Origin: Planctomycetota bacterium
GTDB taxonomy: Bacteria; Planctomycetota; Planctomycetia; Isosphaerales; Isosphaeraceae
Direction: 5' to 3'
Assembly: GCA_021777685.1 (NCBI GenBank)
Contig: JAJYDH010000360.1
Span: forward strand, 1 to 6,750
Length of the DNA: 6,750 nucleotides
The position numbers and the translations under genes are program-made. Positions 1 to 5,836 of the stretch are shown here, in pieces (within the stretch, counting starts at the first letter, position 1; every line of letters begins with the position of its first letter). The notes beneath the pieces were generated by a model. That model ran no database searches. It worked only from the letters and a program-made list of their open reading frames with translations, and was not told the origin of the DNA.

Positions 1-84
1 GACGACATGATCCCGGACCGACTGATTGAGGGTGGCCAGTTCTTTCTGGGCGGATCGCTTGATCTCAACCCGGTAGGTCGCCGG
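1..84 (-). CDS. RelE/ParE-type toxin, N-terminal fragment cut by the window edge, start codon unclear
   Basis: Reading the minus strand in the frame that ends exactly at base 1 gives a peptide beginning Thr-Tyr-Arg-Val-Glu-Ile-Lys-Arg, then SAQKELATL and QSVRDHVV. This is the usual first strand and helix of RelE/ParE toxins (xYRVxIxxxAxKELxxLP); family members act as ribosome-dependent mRNA interferases or gyrase poisons. The frame begins inside the last codons of the upstream antitoxin-like gene and overlaps its TGA at 65-67, the tight coupling expected of a TA operon. A GGGAG lies 7 bases before the codon at 82-84, but that codon is CCG and the next is GCG. The nearest in-frame ATG is far upstream at 196-198, deep inside the antitoxin gene. 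Whether the toxin is translated from a non-standard codon, coupled in some other way, or inactive cannot be decided here. The catalytic C-terminal residues lie outside the window. Confidence 0.6.
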
Positions 85-397
85 ATTCGATCTCCCGGAG
101 GGCTTGTTCGAAGGGGATTGTGAGGTCGTTGGGATCGGCGAGCCGCCGCTCGGCTTCTTCGACGTCGAGCCGGTCGAGTAGGGCTTCTTTCGCCTCATCT
201 TCCCGCTCAAGGGCCCGCTCCAGGCGTGGGTGGAAGTCGAGGGGGATGATGGCCAGGCGTTGGCCGTCGATCCGGACGACCGAGCCCCAGCCGATCCGGG
301 CCGCACGCCTCATCGCGACGATGCCGAGCCCGATCGCCCTGGAATTCTTCTTCACCCGCCGGGGACGCCTAGGACCTTTGCCGGGCGAGATGCTCAT
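65..397 (-). CDS. RelB-like antitoxin (putative)
   Basis: This 110-residue protein probably neutralises the RelE/ParE-like toxin encoded directly downstream and may autoregulate the pair. The identification rests on position and on the C-terminal pattern at residues 77-102, a charged helix followed by RRLADP and then IPFEQALREIE. That matches the LADPxxxxIPxExxxxEL tail of planctomycete RelB-type or prevent-host-death-like antitoxins. Residues 38-60 (VVRIDGQRLAIIPLDF) resemble the short strand segment of such antitoxins. The first 20 residues are very basic (PRRPRRVKK). The ATG at 395-397 is preceded by GGAG with a 7-base spacer, which favours this start over the internal Met29. The stop overlaps the toxin frame. 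The family fold cannot be assigned firmly; a standalone DNA-binding protein is the alternative. Confidence 0.62.
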   Translation of the reverse strand: MSISPGKGPRRPRRVKKNSRAIGLGIVAMRRAARIGWGSVVRIDGQRLAIIPLDFHPRLERALEREDEAKEALLDRLDVEEAERRLADPNDLTIPFEQALREIESGDLPG

Positions 398-425
398 GGA
401 CGCTCTCCGTCGGTCCGAAAGGCGA

Positions 426-443
426 GGGCCCGGCCCCGGGCCC
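426..443 (-). terminator. GC-only perfect hairpin downstream of phoD (possible terminator)
   Basis: An 18-base perfect palindrome, an 8-bp GGGCCCGG stem around a 2-base centre, lies in the 79-bp gap between the end of phoD and the antitoxin start. Only a weak run of T follows on the minus strand (TCGCCTTT), so it is not a textbook intrinsic terminator. It could still stall polymerase or protect the phoD 3' end and separate phoD from the TA-like genes. Confidence 0.35.
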
Positions 444-476
444 CCGAATTCATCCTAACACCCTCGCCCCCTGTCC

Positions 477-2060
477 TCACGTCTTCTGCACGCCCGGCCT
501 GCCGGCCTCGACGATGAACGAAACCCGGTCGACGGCCGGGGCCCCGGGCCTGGTGACGTCCTCGACCACGACGTAGTCGCTCCGCCAGGCTCCGGGCGTC
601 ACGGTGCAGCGGACGTAGCCTCGCTGGGCGTTGAAGAACCGGACGCAGGGGTTCTCGGCCATCACGGTCTCGGCCTTCTTGGTGCCGAGGGAGCCGTTGC
701 CGCCGCTGGTGATCGAGGTCCCGACGAACTCCGTGGCGATGACGGGCGTCTCGGCCTTTCGGTCGTCGACGCGGAGGTCGTTGACCCAGTTGGAGTGGAT
801 GTCGCCGGTGAGGACGACCGGGTTCGGCACCCTCCGCTCGGCGAGGAACTTCACGAGCCGCATCCGCTCGGCGGCGGCTCCCGGCCACTGGTCCATCGAG
901 TAGCGGCGGTCCTCCCCGGCGGCCTGGTCGACCAGCCCCATCATCACCTGCTGGGCCAGGACGTTCCAGGTCCCGGTCGATTGCAGCAATGACGCCCTGA
1001 GCCACCCCTCCTGATCGGCCCCGAGCAGGGTGTTCTTCGGGTCCATCGCGACCTCGTTGAGGTCGGCCGCGCGGTCGCCGTTGGGCTGGTCGGTCCGGTA
1101 CTGGCGGGTGTCCAGGAGGATCAGCTCGGCGAGCCGGCCGTAGGACGCCTTGCGGTAGAGCTGCATGTGGGGCCCTCGGGGGATCGAGGTGGCCCGCAGC
1201 GGCATCATCTCATAATAAGCCTGGTAGGCGTTGGCCCGGCGGGCGAGGAAGTCGACCGGGTCGACGCCCGTCTCCTCCGAGATGGCGTCGGCGTAGTTGT
1301 TGTCGACCTCGTGGTCGTCCCAGGTCACCAGCCAGGGGCAGCGGGCGTGGGCCGCCTGGAGGTGCGGGTCGAGCCGGTACTGGGCGTGGCGGACCCGGTA
1401 GTCGTCGAGGCTCTCGATCTCCTTGCCGACGTGCTTGCGGACCTTGCCGCCGGCCCCGGCGTACTCGTAGATGTAGTCTCCCAGGTGGACGATCAGGTCG
1501 AGCTCGTCCCTGTTCATATGCTCGTAGGCGGTGAAGTACCCCGCCTCGTAGTGCTGGCAGGAGGCGAAGGCGAACCGGAGCGAGTCGGGCTTGCTCGACG
1601 CCTCGGGGAGGGTCCGGGCCCGGCCGACGCGGCTCTCGGCGTCGCCGGCGCGGAAGCGATACCAGTACCAGCGGTCGGGGTCGAGCCCCTCGGCCTCGAC
1701 GTGGACCGAGTGGCCGAGCTGCGGCGTGGCCACGGCGACCCCCTTGCGGACGACATTCTTCATGGCGTCGTCCGAGGCGATCTCCCAGCCGACCTCGATC
1801 GCCTCGGGGGGCAGGCCGCCGCCGGGCTCCAGCGGCCTCGGGGCGAGCCTGGTCCAGAGGACGACGCCCGAGCTGGTGGGGTCGCCCGAGGCCACGCCGA
1901 GGCCGAACGGGTCGGACTCGAAGGCGACCCGGCGTGACGAGGCGGCGGCGGCCGATCGGCCGGCGAGCCAGGGCAGGCTCGCCAGCGAGGCCAGGAACGT
2001 CCTCCGGTCGACCCCGCCCCCGCGACGGGCGGCCTCGAGCAGCATGTTCGGGTCTATCAT
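477..2060 (-). CDS. phoD: Alkaline phosphatase D (PhoD), Tat-exported
   Basis: This 527-residue protein is a complete PhoD-family phosphomonoesterase/phosphodiesterase that releases phosphate from organic esters outside the cytoplasm, usually under phosphate limitation. A twin-arginine signal lies at residues 18-40: DRRTFLAS, a hydrophobic stretch, then an Ala-rich site. The PhoD N-terminal domain follows (FxLGVASGDPTSSGVVLWTRL, 52-72), then the metallophosphatase domain. By family alignment the metal ligands are present: Cys168 (FASCQ), Asp195 and Tyr198 (GDYIYEY), the WDDHEVDNN block at 247-255, and Asp420/His422 (TGDIHSNW). B. subtilis PhoD uses such ligands for one Fe3+ and two Ca2+. Length is normal for the family. 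Only a weak GAG-type ribosome site precedes the ATG at 2058-2060, and Met6 is an alternative start. The small exported protein gene lies 261 bp upstream on the same strand. I found no convincing Pho box. Confidence 0.97.
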   Translation of the reverse strand: MIDPNMLLEAARRGGGVDRRTFLASLASLPWLAGRSAAAASSRRVAFESDPFGLGVASGDPTSSGVVLWTRLAPRPLEPGGGLPPEAIEVGWEIASDDAMKNVVRKGVAVATPQLGHSVHVEAEGLDPDRWYWYRFRAGDAESRVGRARTLPEASSKPDSLRFAFASCQHYEAGYFTAYEHMNRDELDLIVHLGDYIYEYAGAGGKVRKHVGKEIESLDDYRVRHAQYRLDPHLQAAHARCPWLVTWDDHEVDNNYADAISEETGVDPVDFLARRANAYQAYYEMMPLRATSIPRGPHMQLYRKASYGRLAELILLDTRQYRTDQPNGDRAADLNEVAMDPKNTLLGADQEGWLRASLLQSTGTWNVLAQQVMMGLVDQAAGEDRRYSMDQWPGAAAERMRLVKFLAERRVPNPVVLTGDIHSNWVNDLRVDDRKAETPVIATEFVGTSITSGGNGSLGTKKAETVMAENPCVRFFNAQRGYVRCTVTPGAWRSDYVVVEDVTRPGAPAVDRVSFIVEAGRPGVQKT

Positions 2061-2321
2061 CGAATCTCGTCTCGGTGAGGCCGGGTCGGGCCCCGGACCG
2101 CGCCGGGCGGGCGGTCGACCGGGGCCTCGCGATCGCCGGCCATTCTCGCCCGATCCGGCCCGGGATGCGAGGCGCCCCGGCCCGATTCATCGAAACTTCC
2201 CGGGGCCCCGGGCCGGCCCGCTCATTCGAGGAGCGATCCGCGATGGTCGATGTTCGATGCTGGGCGATGGGACCTGATCGGCCATGCCGTCCGGGTCGGA
2301 CCGCATCGGCGGTCCCGCGAA

Positions 2322-2618
2322 TCAGCGGAAGAGGCCGTGGATGCCCGCCGGTCGGGGGGCCGGCGCCACCTCGGGCGTGGGCATCATCGGCATCGGGATC
2401 GGCAGGGCCCGGTGGTATTGCATCAAGACCTGCTGGTTGAAGGCCACCCGCTCCGACTCGATCGCCGAGGAGAGCTGGCACTGGGAAAGCGGCGTCAGCC
2501 GGGCGATCCGCCCGACCTCGCAGCGGTCCTCGGCCGAGATCGGCTGTCGCTTCCACTCCCAGCCGTTCGCCTGGGCCGGGGCGGCGATCAGGAGCAAGAT
2601 CCAGGGCGCGTATTTCAC
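2322..2618 (-). CDS. Small exported protein of unknown function
   Basis: I do not recognise this 98-residue protein. It begins with a clear Sec signal peptide: MKYAPW, the hydrophobic ILLLIAAPA, and an AQA-NG cleavage site near residue 18. The mature part is about 80 residues. Its first half is polar and helical-looking with two cysteines (Cys33 and Cys47) that could form one disulfide. It then has a Pro/Met-rich stretch (PIPMPMMPTP, 73-82) and a Pro-Ala tail. The start is GTG at 2616-2618, with GGAG placed 8 bases upstream, which supports a real gene. It is transcribed away from the Mur-like gene and lies upstream of phoD on the same strand, 261 bp apart, so co-transcription is possible but not shown. 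A periplasmic role is inferred from the signal peptide only. Confidence 0.62.
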   Translation of the reverse strand: MKYAPWILLLIAAPAQANGWEWKRQPISAEDRCEVGRIARLTPLSQCQLSSAIESERVAFNQQVLMQYHRALPIPMPMMPTPEVAPAPRPAGIHGLFR

Positions 2619-2668
2619 GGAGGGGTCTCCGGGGGTCCTTCGAGGGGAGGGTCGTGGCCGTCCCTCGA

Positions 2669-2677
2669 ATTATGCAC
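2669..2677 (-). promoter_or_regulatory. Candidate extended -10 for the small exported protein gene
   Basis: On the minus strand the bases read TGC followed by CATAAT, one mismatch from TATAAT with a TG-like extension. It sits about 50 bases upstream of the GTG start in one of the few AT-rich spots of the intergenic region. No good -35 hexamer is found at 16-18 bases, so the call is weak. Confidence 0.3.
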
Positions 2678-2763
2678 CCCGAACCGGCCCGGGTGGTCGA
2701 ATCCACGCCCTCGGCCCGCCGAGGCCGGGGGCAACCCACCTGTATCGGCCTCCGGGCCGGTCT

Positions 2764-2825
2764 GGCATTGCCTTTTTTCGGGGCTTCGCGAAAATGCCGA
2801 CTCGCGGCGTTGGGCATTGATGCCC
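2764..2825 (+). other. Cluster of small inverted repeats upstream of the Mur-like gene
   Basis: Three nested or adjacent complementary pairs are visible. GGCATT (2764-2769) pairs with AATGCC (2793-2798), TTTTCG (2775-2780) pairs with CGAAAA (2789-2794), and a self-complementary 14-mer GGGCATTGATGCCC lies at 2812-2825. The repeated GGCAT/ATGCC word could be an operator or a leader RNA structure about 100-160 bases before the start codon. Function is not known. Confidence 0.4.
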
Positions 2826-2908
2826 TCGGCGCGACCCGGGGGTCCGGCGAAGGGCGGGGCATGACGCCGCGCGGCCGAGGCCCCCGAGGGCGGTGATCCC
2901 AGGCCGGC

Positions 2909-2915
2909 AAGGAGG
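2909..2915 (+). promoter_or_regulatory. Strong ribosome binding site of the Mur-like gene
   Basis: AAGGAGG is placed 8 bases before the ATG at 2924-2926. This is the strongest Shine-Dalgarno match in the window. It fixes the start codon and indicates that the degenerate Mur-like gene is translated. Confidence 0.8.
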
Positions 2916-2923
2916 CGGAGCCG

Positions 2924-4453
2924 ATGGCCCGATGGTTCCTCGATCGTTCCCCGCAGCGGGGGATTCCCTCGGTCAGCCTCCGGCGACTGCTGGCCGACGC
3001 CCAGTTCGTGGGGTGCCAGGACTGGGAGGTGTCGGGCTGCACGGCCGACACCCGCAAGCTCGACCCGGGCCAGGTCTTCGTGGCCGTCCGGGGGGAGAAT
3101 CACGACGGGCACGCCTTCGTCGCCCGGGCCCTGGAGCGGGGCGCCGCGGGGGTGGTCGTCGAGCGCCCCTGTCCCGAGGCCGGGCGGCTCCAGGTGGTCG
3201 TGCCCGACAGCCGGTCGGCCCTGGCCCGGATCAGCCACGCCCTGGCCGGCGCCCCGGCCGAGAAGCTCCGCGCCGTCGGCGTGACCGGCCGACGGGGCAA
3301 GTCGGCGACCGGCCTGTTCCTCCGGGCGATCTTCGAGGCCGGCGGCGAGTCCGTCGGCTCGGTCGGCCCGTCGGGCTGGTCCGACGGCGCGGCGACCCGG
3401 CCGCTCGGCCCGGATTCGCCGGGACCCCGGGGGCTCGCGTCGATGCTCGCCGCGATGGTCGAGCGCCGGTGCCAGGCCGCCGTCGTGGAGCTGGACGACC
3501 GGACGCTCGACCGCCGAGAGGCCGACGGCCTGTCCTTCGAGTCGGCGGTGATCACCGGCCTCGGCGCCCCGCTCGCGGTCGCCGAAGGGCCCGAGCGCGA
3601 GGCCCTGCTGGCGCGCCGGCGGGCGTTCTCGCGGCTGGCCAGGCTGGTCGAGCCCGGCGGGTCGGTGATCCTCAACGCCGACGAGCCCGGGCTCGACCCG
3701 ATCGGCGGCTCGAACCTGGCGAGCCGCCGGGTCACGTTCGGGGTCGAGCGCCCGGCCCAGGTCTCGGCGGAGGTCGACCGGCTCGACGCCTCGGGCTCGC
3801 GGTTCCGGCTCCGAGGGTTCGACCGCGAGGCGACCGTCACCCTCCGACTGGCGGGGCGGGAGCACGTCGGCCACGCGCTGGCGGCGGCGGCCGTCGCCTG
3901 GTCGCGAGGGGTCTCGCTCCGGGCGGTCGTCGACGGCCTGGAGTCGGTCGCCCGGCTCCCCGGCCGCCTGGAACCGGTCGCCGAGGGGCAGGATTTCGAG
4001 GTCCGGGTCGACCGGGCCCGGACCGCTCCCGAGCTGGCCCGGGCCCTGGTCACGCTCCGGGGTCTGGTCGCCGGCCGGGTCATCTGCGTGATCGGCGGCC
4101 AGGCGGGCGGCGACCGACTCCGCCGGGCGGCCCTCGGCCGGGCGGCCGAGAACCACGCCGATCGGGCGATCCTGACCACCGACAACCCGAGATCCGAGGA
4201 CCCCGACCGGATCATCGACGAGGTCCTCGCCGGCTTCCGCCACCCCGGCCGGGCCCTGGTCGAGCCCGACCGCCGATCGGCCATCGCCCGCGCCCTGGCC
4301 GACGCCGGCCCCGGAGACGCCGTCCTGATCGCCGGCAAGGGCCACCACACCTACCAGATCCTCGCCGACCGCGTCTTCCCCTTCGACGACGCCGAAATCG
4401 CCGCCCGCTGGCTCCGCGCCCACCGCCCCGCCGCCAGGCGGAACTCGGCCTGA
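2924..4453 (+). CDS. MurE-like Mur ligase family protein with degenerate active site
   Basis: This 509-residue protein has the full three-domain layout of MurE, the enzyme that adds the third amino acid (meso-DAP or Lys) to UDP-MurNAc-dipeptide. The N-terminal domain carries ADTRKLDPGQVFVAVRG and the DGHAF block (41-65). The ATP-binding domain has a P-loop GVTGRRGKSAT at 119-129, where MurE normally has GTNGKTT. The C-terminal domain keeps DNPRSEDP (420-427), the motif linked to DAP specificity, and GKGHHTYQ (471-478). Key positions are changed. The TNLxxDHLDxH segment is replaced by TGLGAPLAVAE (211-221), and the lysine that is carbamylated aligns with Arg231. VDYAHTPD has become VDRARTAP (362-369), and the DAP-contacting Glu of GKGHE is His475. 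The length is normal and the frame intact. It looks like a maintained paralogue or pseudoenzyme rather than the housekeeping MurE. It stands alone, convergent with the STGPKT gene. Confidence 0.9.
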   Translation: MARWFLDRSPQRGIPSVSLRRLLADAQFVGCQDWEVSGCTADTRKLDPGQVFVAVRGENHDGHAFVARALERGAAGVVVERPCPEAGRLQVVVPDSRSALARISHALAGAPAEKLRAVGVTGRRGKSATGLFLRAIFEAGGESVGSVGPSGWSDGAATRPLGPDSPGPRGLASMLAAMVERRCQAAVVELDDRTLDRREADGLSFESAVITGLGAPLAVAEGPEREALLARRRAFSRLARLVEPGGSVILNADEPGLDPIGGSNLASRRVTFGVERPAQVSAEVDRLDASGSRFRLRGFDREATVTLRLAGREHVGHALAAAAVAWSRGVSLRAVVDGLESVARLPGRLEPVAEGQDFEVRVDRARTAPELARALVTLRGLVAGRVICVIGGQAGGDRLRRAALGRAAENHADRAILTTDNPRSEDPDRIIDEVLAGFRHPGRALVEPDRRSAIARALADAGPGDAVLIAGKGHHTYQILADRVFPFDDAEIAARWLRAHRPAARRNSA

Positions 4454-4566
4454 GCGCGGGGTGAGCGTCGAGGGGTCGCGGGCCCGGCCGCTTTCCCGTC
4501 CCCTCCGGCCCGACCGACCGCCGCTTTCGCCCGGCCCGACCTATCGGCCCGCGGCGCCCTCTTCCT

Positions 4567-4712
4567 CCCCTCTCCCTTTGGGAGAGGGGCCGGGGGTGAG
4601 GGGCCGGGGGTGAGGGGCGTCGCACCGCCAACAGGCCGGAGGACGAGGGCCCGAACGGCGATCACTCGACCGGCCACGACCCTCACCCCGGCCCTCTCCC
4701 AGAGGGAGAGGG
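4567..4712. repeat. Composite MITE/BIME-like repeat, left copy
   Basis: The element starts with a perfect hairpin: 10-bp arms CCCCTCTCCC (4567-4576) and its complement (4580-4589), with a TTT loop. A GGTGAGGGG stretch and GCGTCG follow, then about 50 bases of core. It closes with ACGACCCTCACCCC and a second hairpin of 9-bp arms CCCTCTCCC (4692-4700) and its complement (4704-4712). The two ends are therefore inverted copies of each other (about 25-27 bp, near perfect). The same architecture recurs at 5837-5951. Such CCCTCTCCC/GGGAGAGGG units are common intergenic repeats in planctomycetes and other bacteria. No transposase is encoded in it. Confidence 0.8.
4587..4614 (+). repeat. Tandem duplication of a 14-base unit
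   Basis: The unit GGGCCGGGGGTGAG occurs twice head to tail, at 4587-4600 and 4601-4614, inside the left inverted end of the composite repeat. The matching right-hand copy near 5842-5856 has the unit only once, so this is a local slippage duplication. Confidence 0.85.
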
Positions 4713-4731
4713 AGGCGGAAGGATATCATCT

Positions 4732-4791
4732 CGACTCCGGGGCGCAAGACGATCATCCCCGCCGGTTCGGGCGGTCGATCGGAGTCGTTTT
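4732..4791 (+). terminator. Possible terminator for the Mur-like gene
   Basis: CGACTCCG (4732-4739) pairs with CGGAGTCG (4780-4787) and is followed at once by TTTT on the plus strand. A smaller CCGCC/GGCGG hairpin lies within the 40-base loop. The large loop and short T run make this a weak candidate, but it is the only stem in the gap followed by T residues. Confidence 0.3.
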
Positions 4792-4807
4792 CGGGCGTCG
4801 GGACGGC

Positions 4808-5515
4808 TCAGCGAGGGCGGCCGACCGTGATCGGCAGGTCGATCCCGGCCATCCTGGGCGACAAATTGGGCAAGTTGCGCCGTTCGGGCGGGAGCGGCAT
4901 GTTCAGCTCCATGCAGAGGGCGTCGAACTCGTCGTCGGACATATCTGAGGATTCAAAAGAAGCCAATTGGGCCCTCGCCGACTCGATGGTGAGAGCCGGG
5001 GGCGACGCCGGGGCCTCGTAAGACTTCTCCAGCTCGCGCAGCTCCTTGAGGGCCCGGTAGAAACCCCGTTCGGCGGCGGCCTCGTACTTCCTCGCCAGGG
5101 TGGCCTCCTTCGAGGGGTCGAACATCGCCCGGCGGACGGCCTCGGCCTTGAGCCGGGCGGCCTCGTCGGCCGAGGCGCCCTCGGGGGCGACGAACTCGGC
5201 CTCGACCTTGCGGACGTGCTCGGCCAGGGCGGCGGACTGCTGGTCGGCGCCCCGTTCCATCCGGACCGAGTTGAGCGCGGCGCGGCGGACCAGGGCCATC
5301 TCGACCTCGCCGACGGGCATCAGCTCCTCGGCGTAGACGGCGGTCCGGCGCTCGACCTCGGCGGCGTCCTTGTCGGGGAGGACGACGCCGGCGCCGGCCA
5401 GGCCGTGCTTGAGGGCGTTCCGGCGCGACTGTGCCTTGCCCTCCTCGGTCTTCGGGCCGGTGCTGCGTTTGGCGTTCTCTCGGTTGGCGCGGATGCGGGC
5501 TTCGCTGGAGGGCAT
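4808..5515 (-). CDS. STGPKT-motif protein of unknown function
   Basis: This 235-residue protein opens with SSEARIRANRENAKRSTGPKT followed closely by EGKAQSRRNALKHGL (residues 3-39 overall). That N-terminal signature, NRxNAxxSTGPKTxEGKxxSxxNAxKHGL, marks a large family found in many copies in planctomycete and acidobacterial genomes; its role is unknown. Residues 50-165 are mostly charged, Ala/Glu/Arg-rich helix with coiled-coil character (RRTAVYAEEL, ARKYEAAAERGFYRALKELRELEK). The C-terminal 60 residues are acidic, then Pro/Arg-rich. There is no signal peptide or membrane segment, so it is probably cytoplasmic. The ATG at 5513-5515 is chosen because the signature begins there and an AGGA lies 8-9 bases upstream. 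The open frame continues to 5926 but runs through hairpin repeats. It is flanked on both sides by copies of one composite repeat. Confidence 0.85.
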   Translation of the reverse strand: MPSSEARIRANRENAKRSTGPKTEEGKAQSRRNALKHGLAGAGVVLPDKDAAEVERRTAVYAEELMPVGEVEMALVRRAALNSVRMERGADQQSAALAEHVRKVEAEFVAPEGASADEAARLKAEAVRRAMFDPSKEATLARKYEAAAERGFYRALKELRELEKSYEAPASPPALTIESARAQLASFESSDMSDDEFDALCMELNMPLPPERRNLPNLSPRMAGIDLPITVGRPR

Positions 5516-5570
5516 GGGGGCGGTCCTGTTCGTTCGGTGGTGGGGTGCGTGCCCTGGGCCGGGCTTCGCC

Positions 5571-5576
5571 CTTATA
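5571..5576 (-). promoter_or_regulatory. Candidate -10 for the STGPKT-motif gene
   Basis: The minus strand reads TATAAG (one mismatch to TATAAT) in a local AT-rich patch, about 56 bases before the ATG. No clear -35 hexamer lies at the expected spacing, so this is tentative. Confidence 0.3.
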
Positions 5577-5670
5577 TTCCGGGACCTGACCGCGCGATTA
5601 TTCGTGTTTTTCCGGGATGTGGGGGATTTCGCCGGGAGGGGCAAGGGTGTCCGACCTGGGTCAAGGCCCA

Positions 5671-5796
5671 TTGGAGTGCGGGAGCTTGCTCCCGCTATCG
5701 GACCCCGGGGCTTGCTCCGGGCGCGACCGACGCGGCTCGACCGGCCCGCGGAGCAGGCTCCGCGAAGCAAAGCGGGAGCAAGCTCCCGCACTCCAA
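5671..5796. repeat. REP-like array of four hairpins inside a 26-bp inverted repeat
   Basis: The outer arms at 5671-5696 and 5771-5796 are perfect 26-bp inverted copies. Each arm contains its own hairpin, GCGGGAGC with a 2-base loop and GCTCCCGC (5678-5695 and 5772-5789). Between them lie CCGGGGC/GCTCCGG (5704-5719, one G-T mismatch) and a perfect CGCGGAGC/GCTCCGCG hairpin (5747-5764). All four share a core close to GGAGC-NN-GCTCC. This resembles the GGGAGCTTGCTCCC type of REP/BIME element. No RAYT transposase gene is present in the window. Confidence 0.85.
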
Positions 5797-5836
5797 AGGG
5801 CTGCGCCCTGAACGTGACGGCCGGTCGGCCCTTCGA

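Larger units (their letters stand above)
2619..2923. other. Divergent intergenic region, no gene seen
   Basis: This 305-bp stretch must hold the promoters for both the small exported protein (minus) and the Mur-like gene (plus). It is less GC-dense than the genes, with a CCTTTTTT run at 2771-2778 and an AT-rich patch at 2667-2674. I found no open frame with a ribosome site, no tRNA and no recognisable riboswitch. Small hairpins at 2764-2825 are listed separately. Confidence 0.6.
4454..4807. other. Convergent intergenic region, repeats only
   Basis: This 354-bp gap lies between the 3' ends of the Mur-like gene (plus) and the STGPKT-motif gene (minus). No coding frame with a ribosome site is seen. 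Its content is a composite palindromic repeat (4567-4712) and a hairpin followed by four T residues (4732-4791). Confidence 0.7.

Noticed and set aside
62..84. RF2-like +1 programmed frameshift fusing antitoxin and toxin at GGT TGA G
   Set aside because: The stop context superficially resembles RF2, but re-pairing of a glycine tRNA from GGT to GTT would be poor and the RF2-type stimulatory Shine-Dalgarno spacing is absent.
394..1005. Long minus-strand frame overlapping phoD
   Set aside because: It is a shifted frame within phoD, rich in Arg/Pro/Gly, with no recognisable domain; typical of GC-rich shadow frames.
1167..1937. 256-codon plus-strand open frame opposite phoD
   Set aside because: Its Val/Gly/Asp-rich composition mirrors the antisense of phoD codons, and phoD is certain in this position.
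2199..2212. CCCGGGGCCCCGGG palindrome as terminator of the small exported protein gene
   Set aside because: It lies about 110 bases past the stop, has no T run on the minus strand, and such palindromes arise easily at this GC content.
1210..3057. Very long minus-strand open frame spanning phoD, the small gene and the intergenic region
   Set aside because: It crosses several real genes out of frame, has Arg/Pro-rich low-complexity composition, and lacks domains.
2615..4423. 602-codon minus-strand open frame opposite the Mur-like gene
   Set aside because: It is an antisense shadow; the plus-strand frame shows clear Mur ligase blocks and a strong ribosome site.
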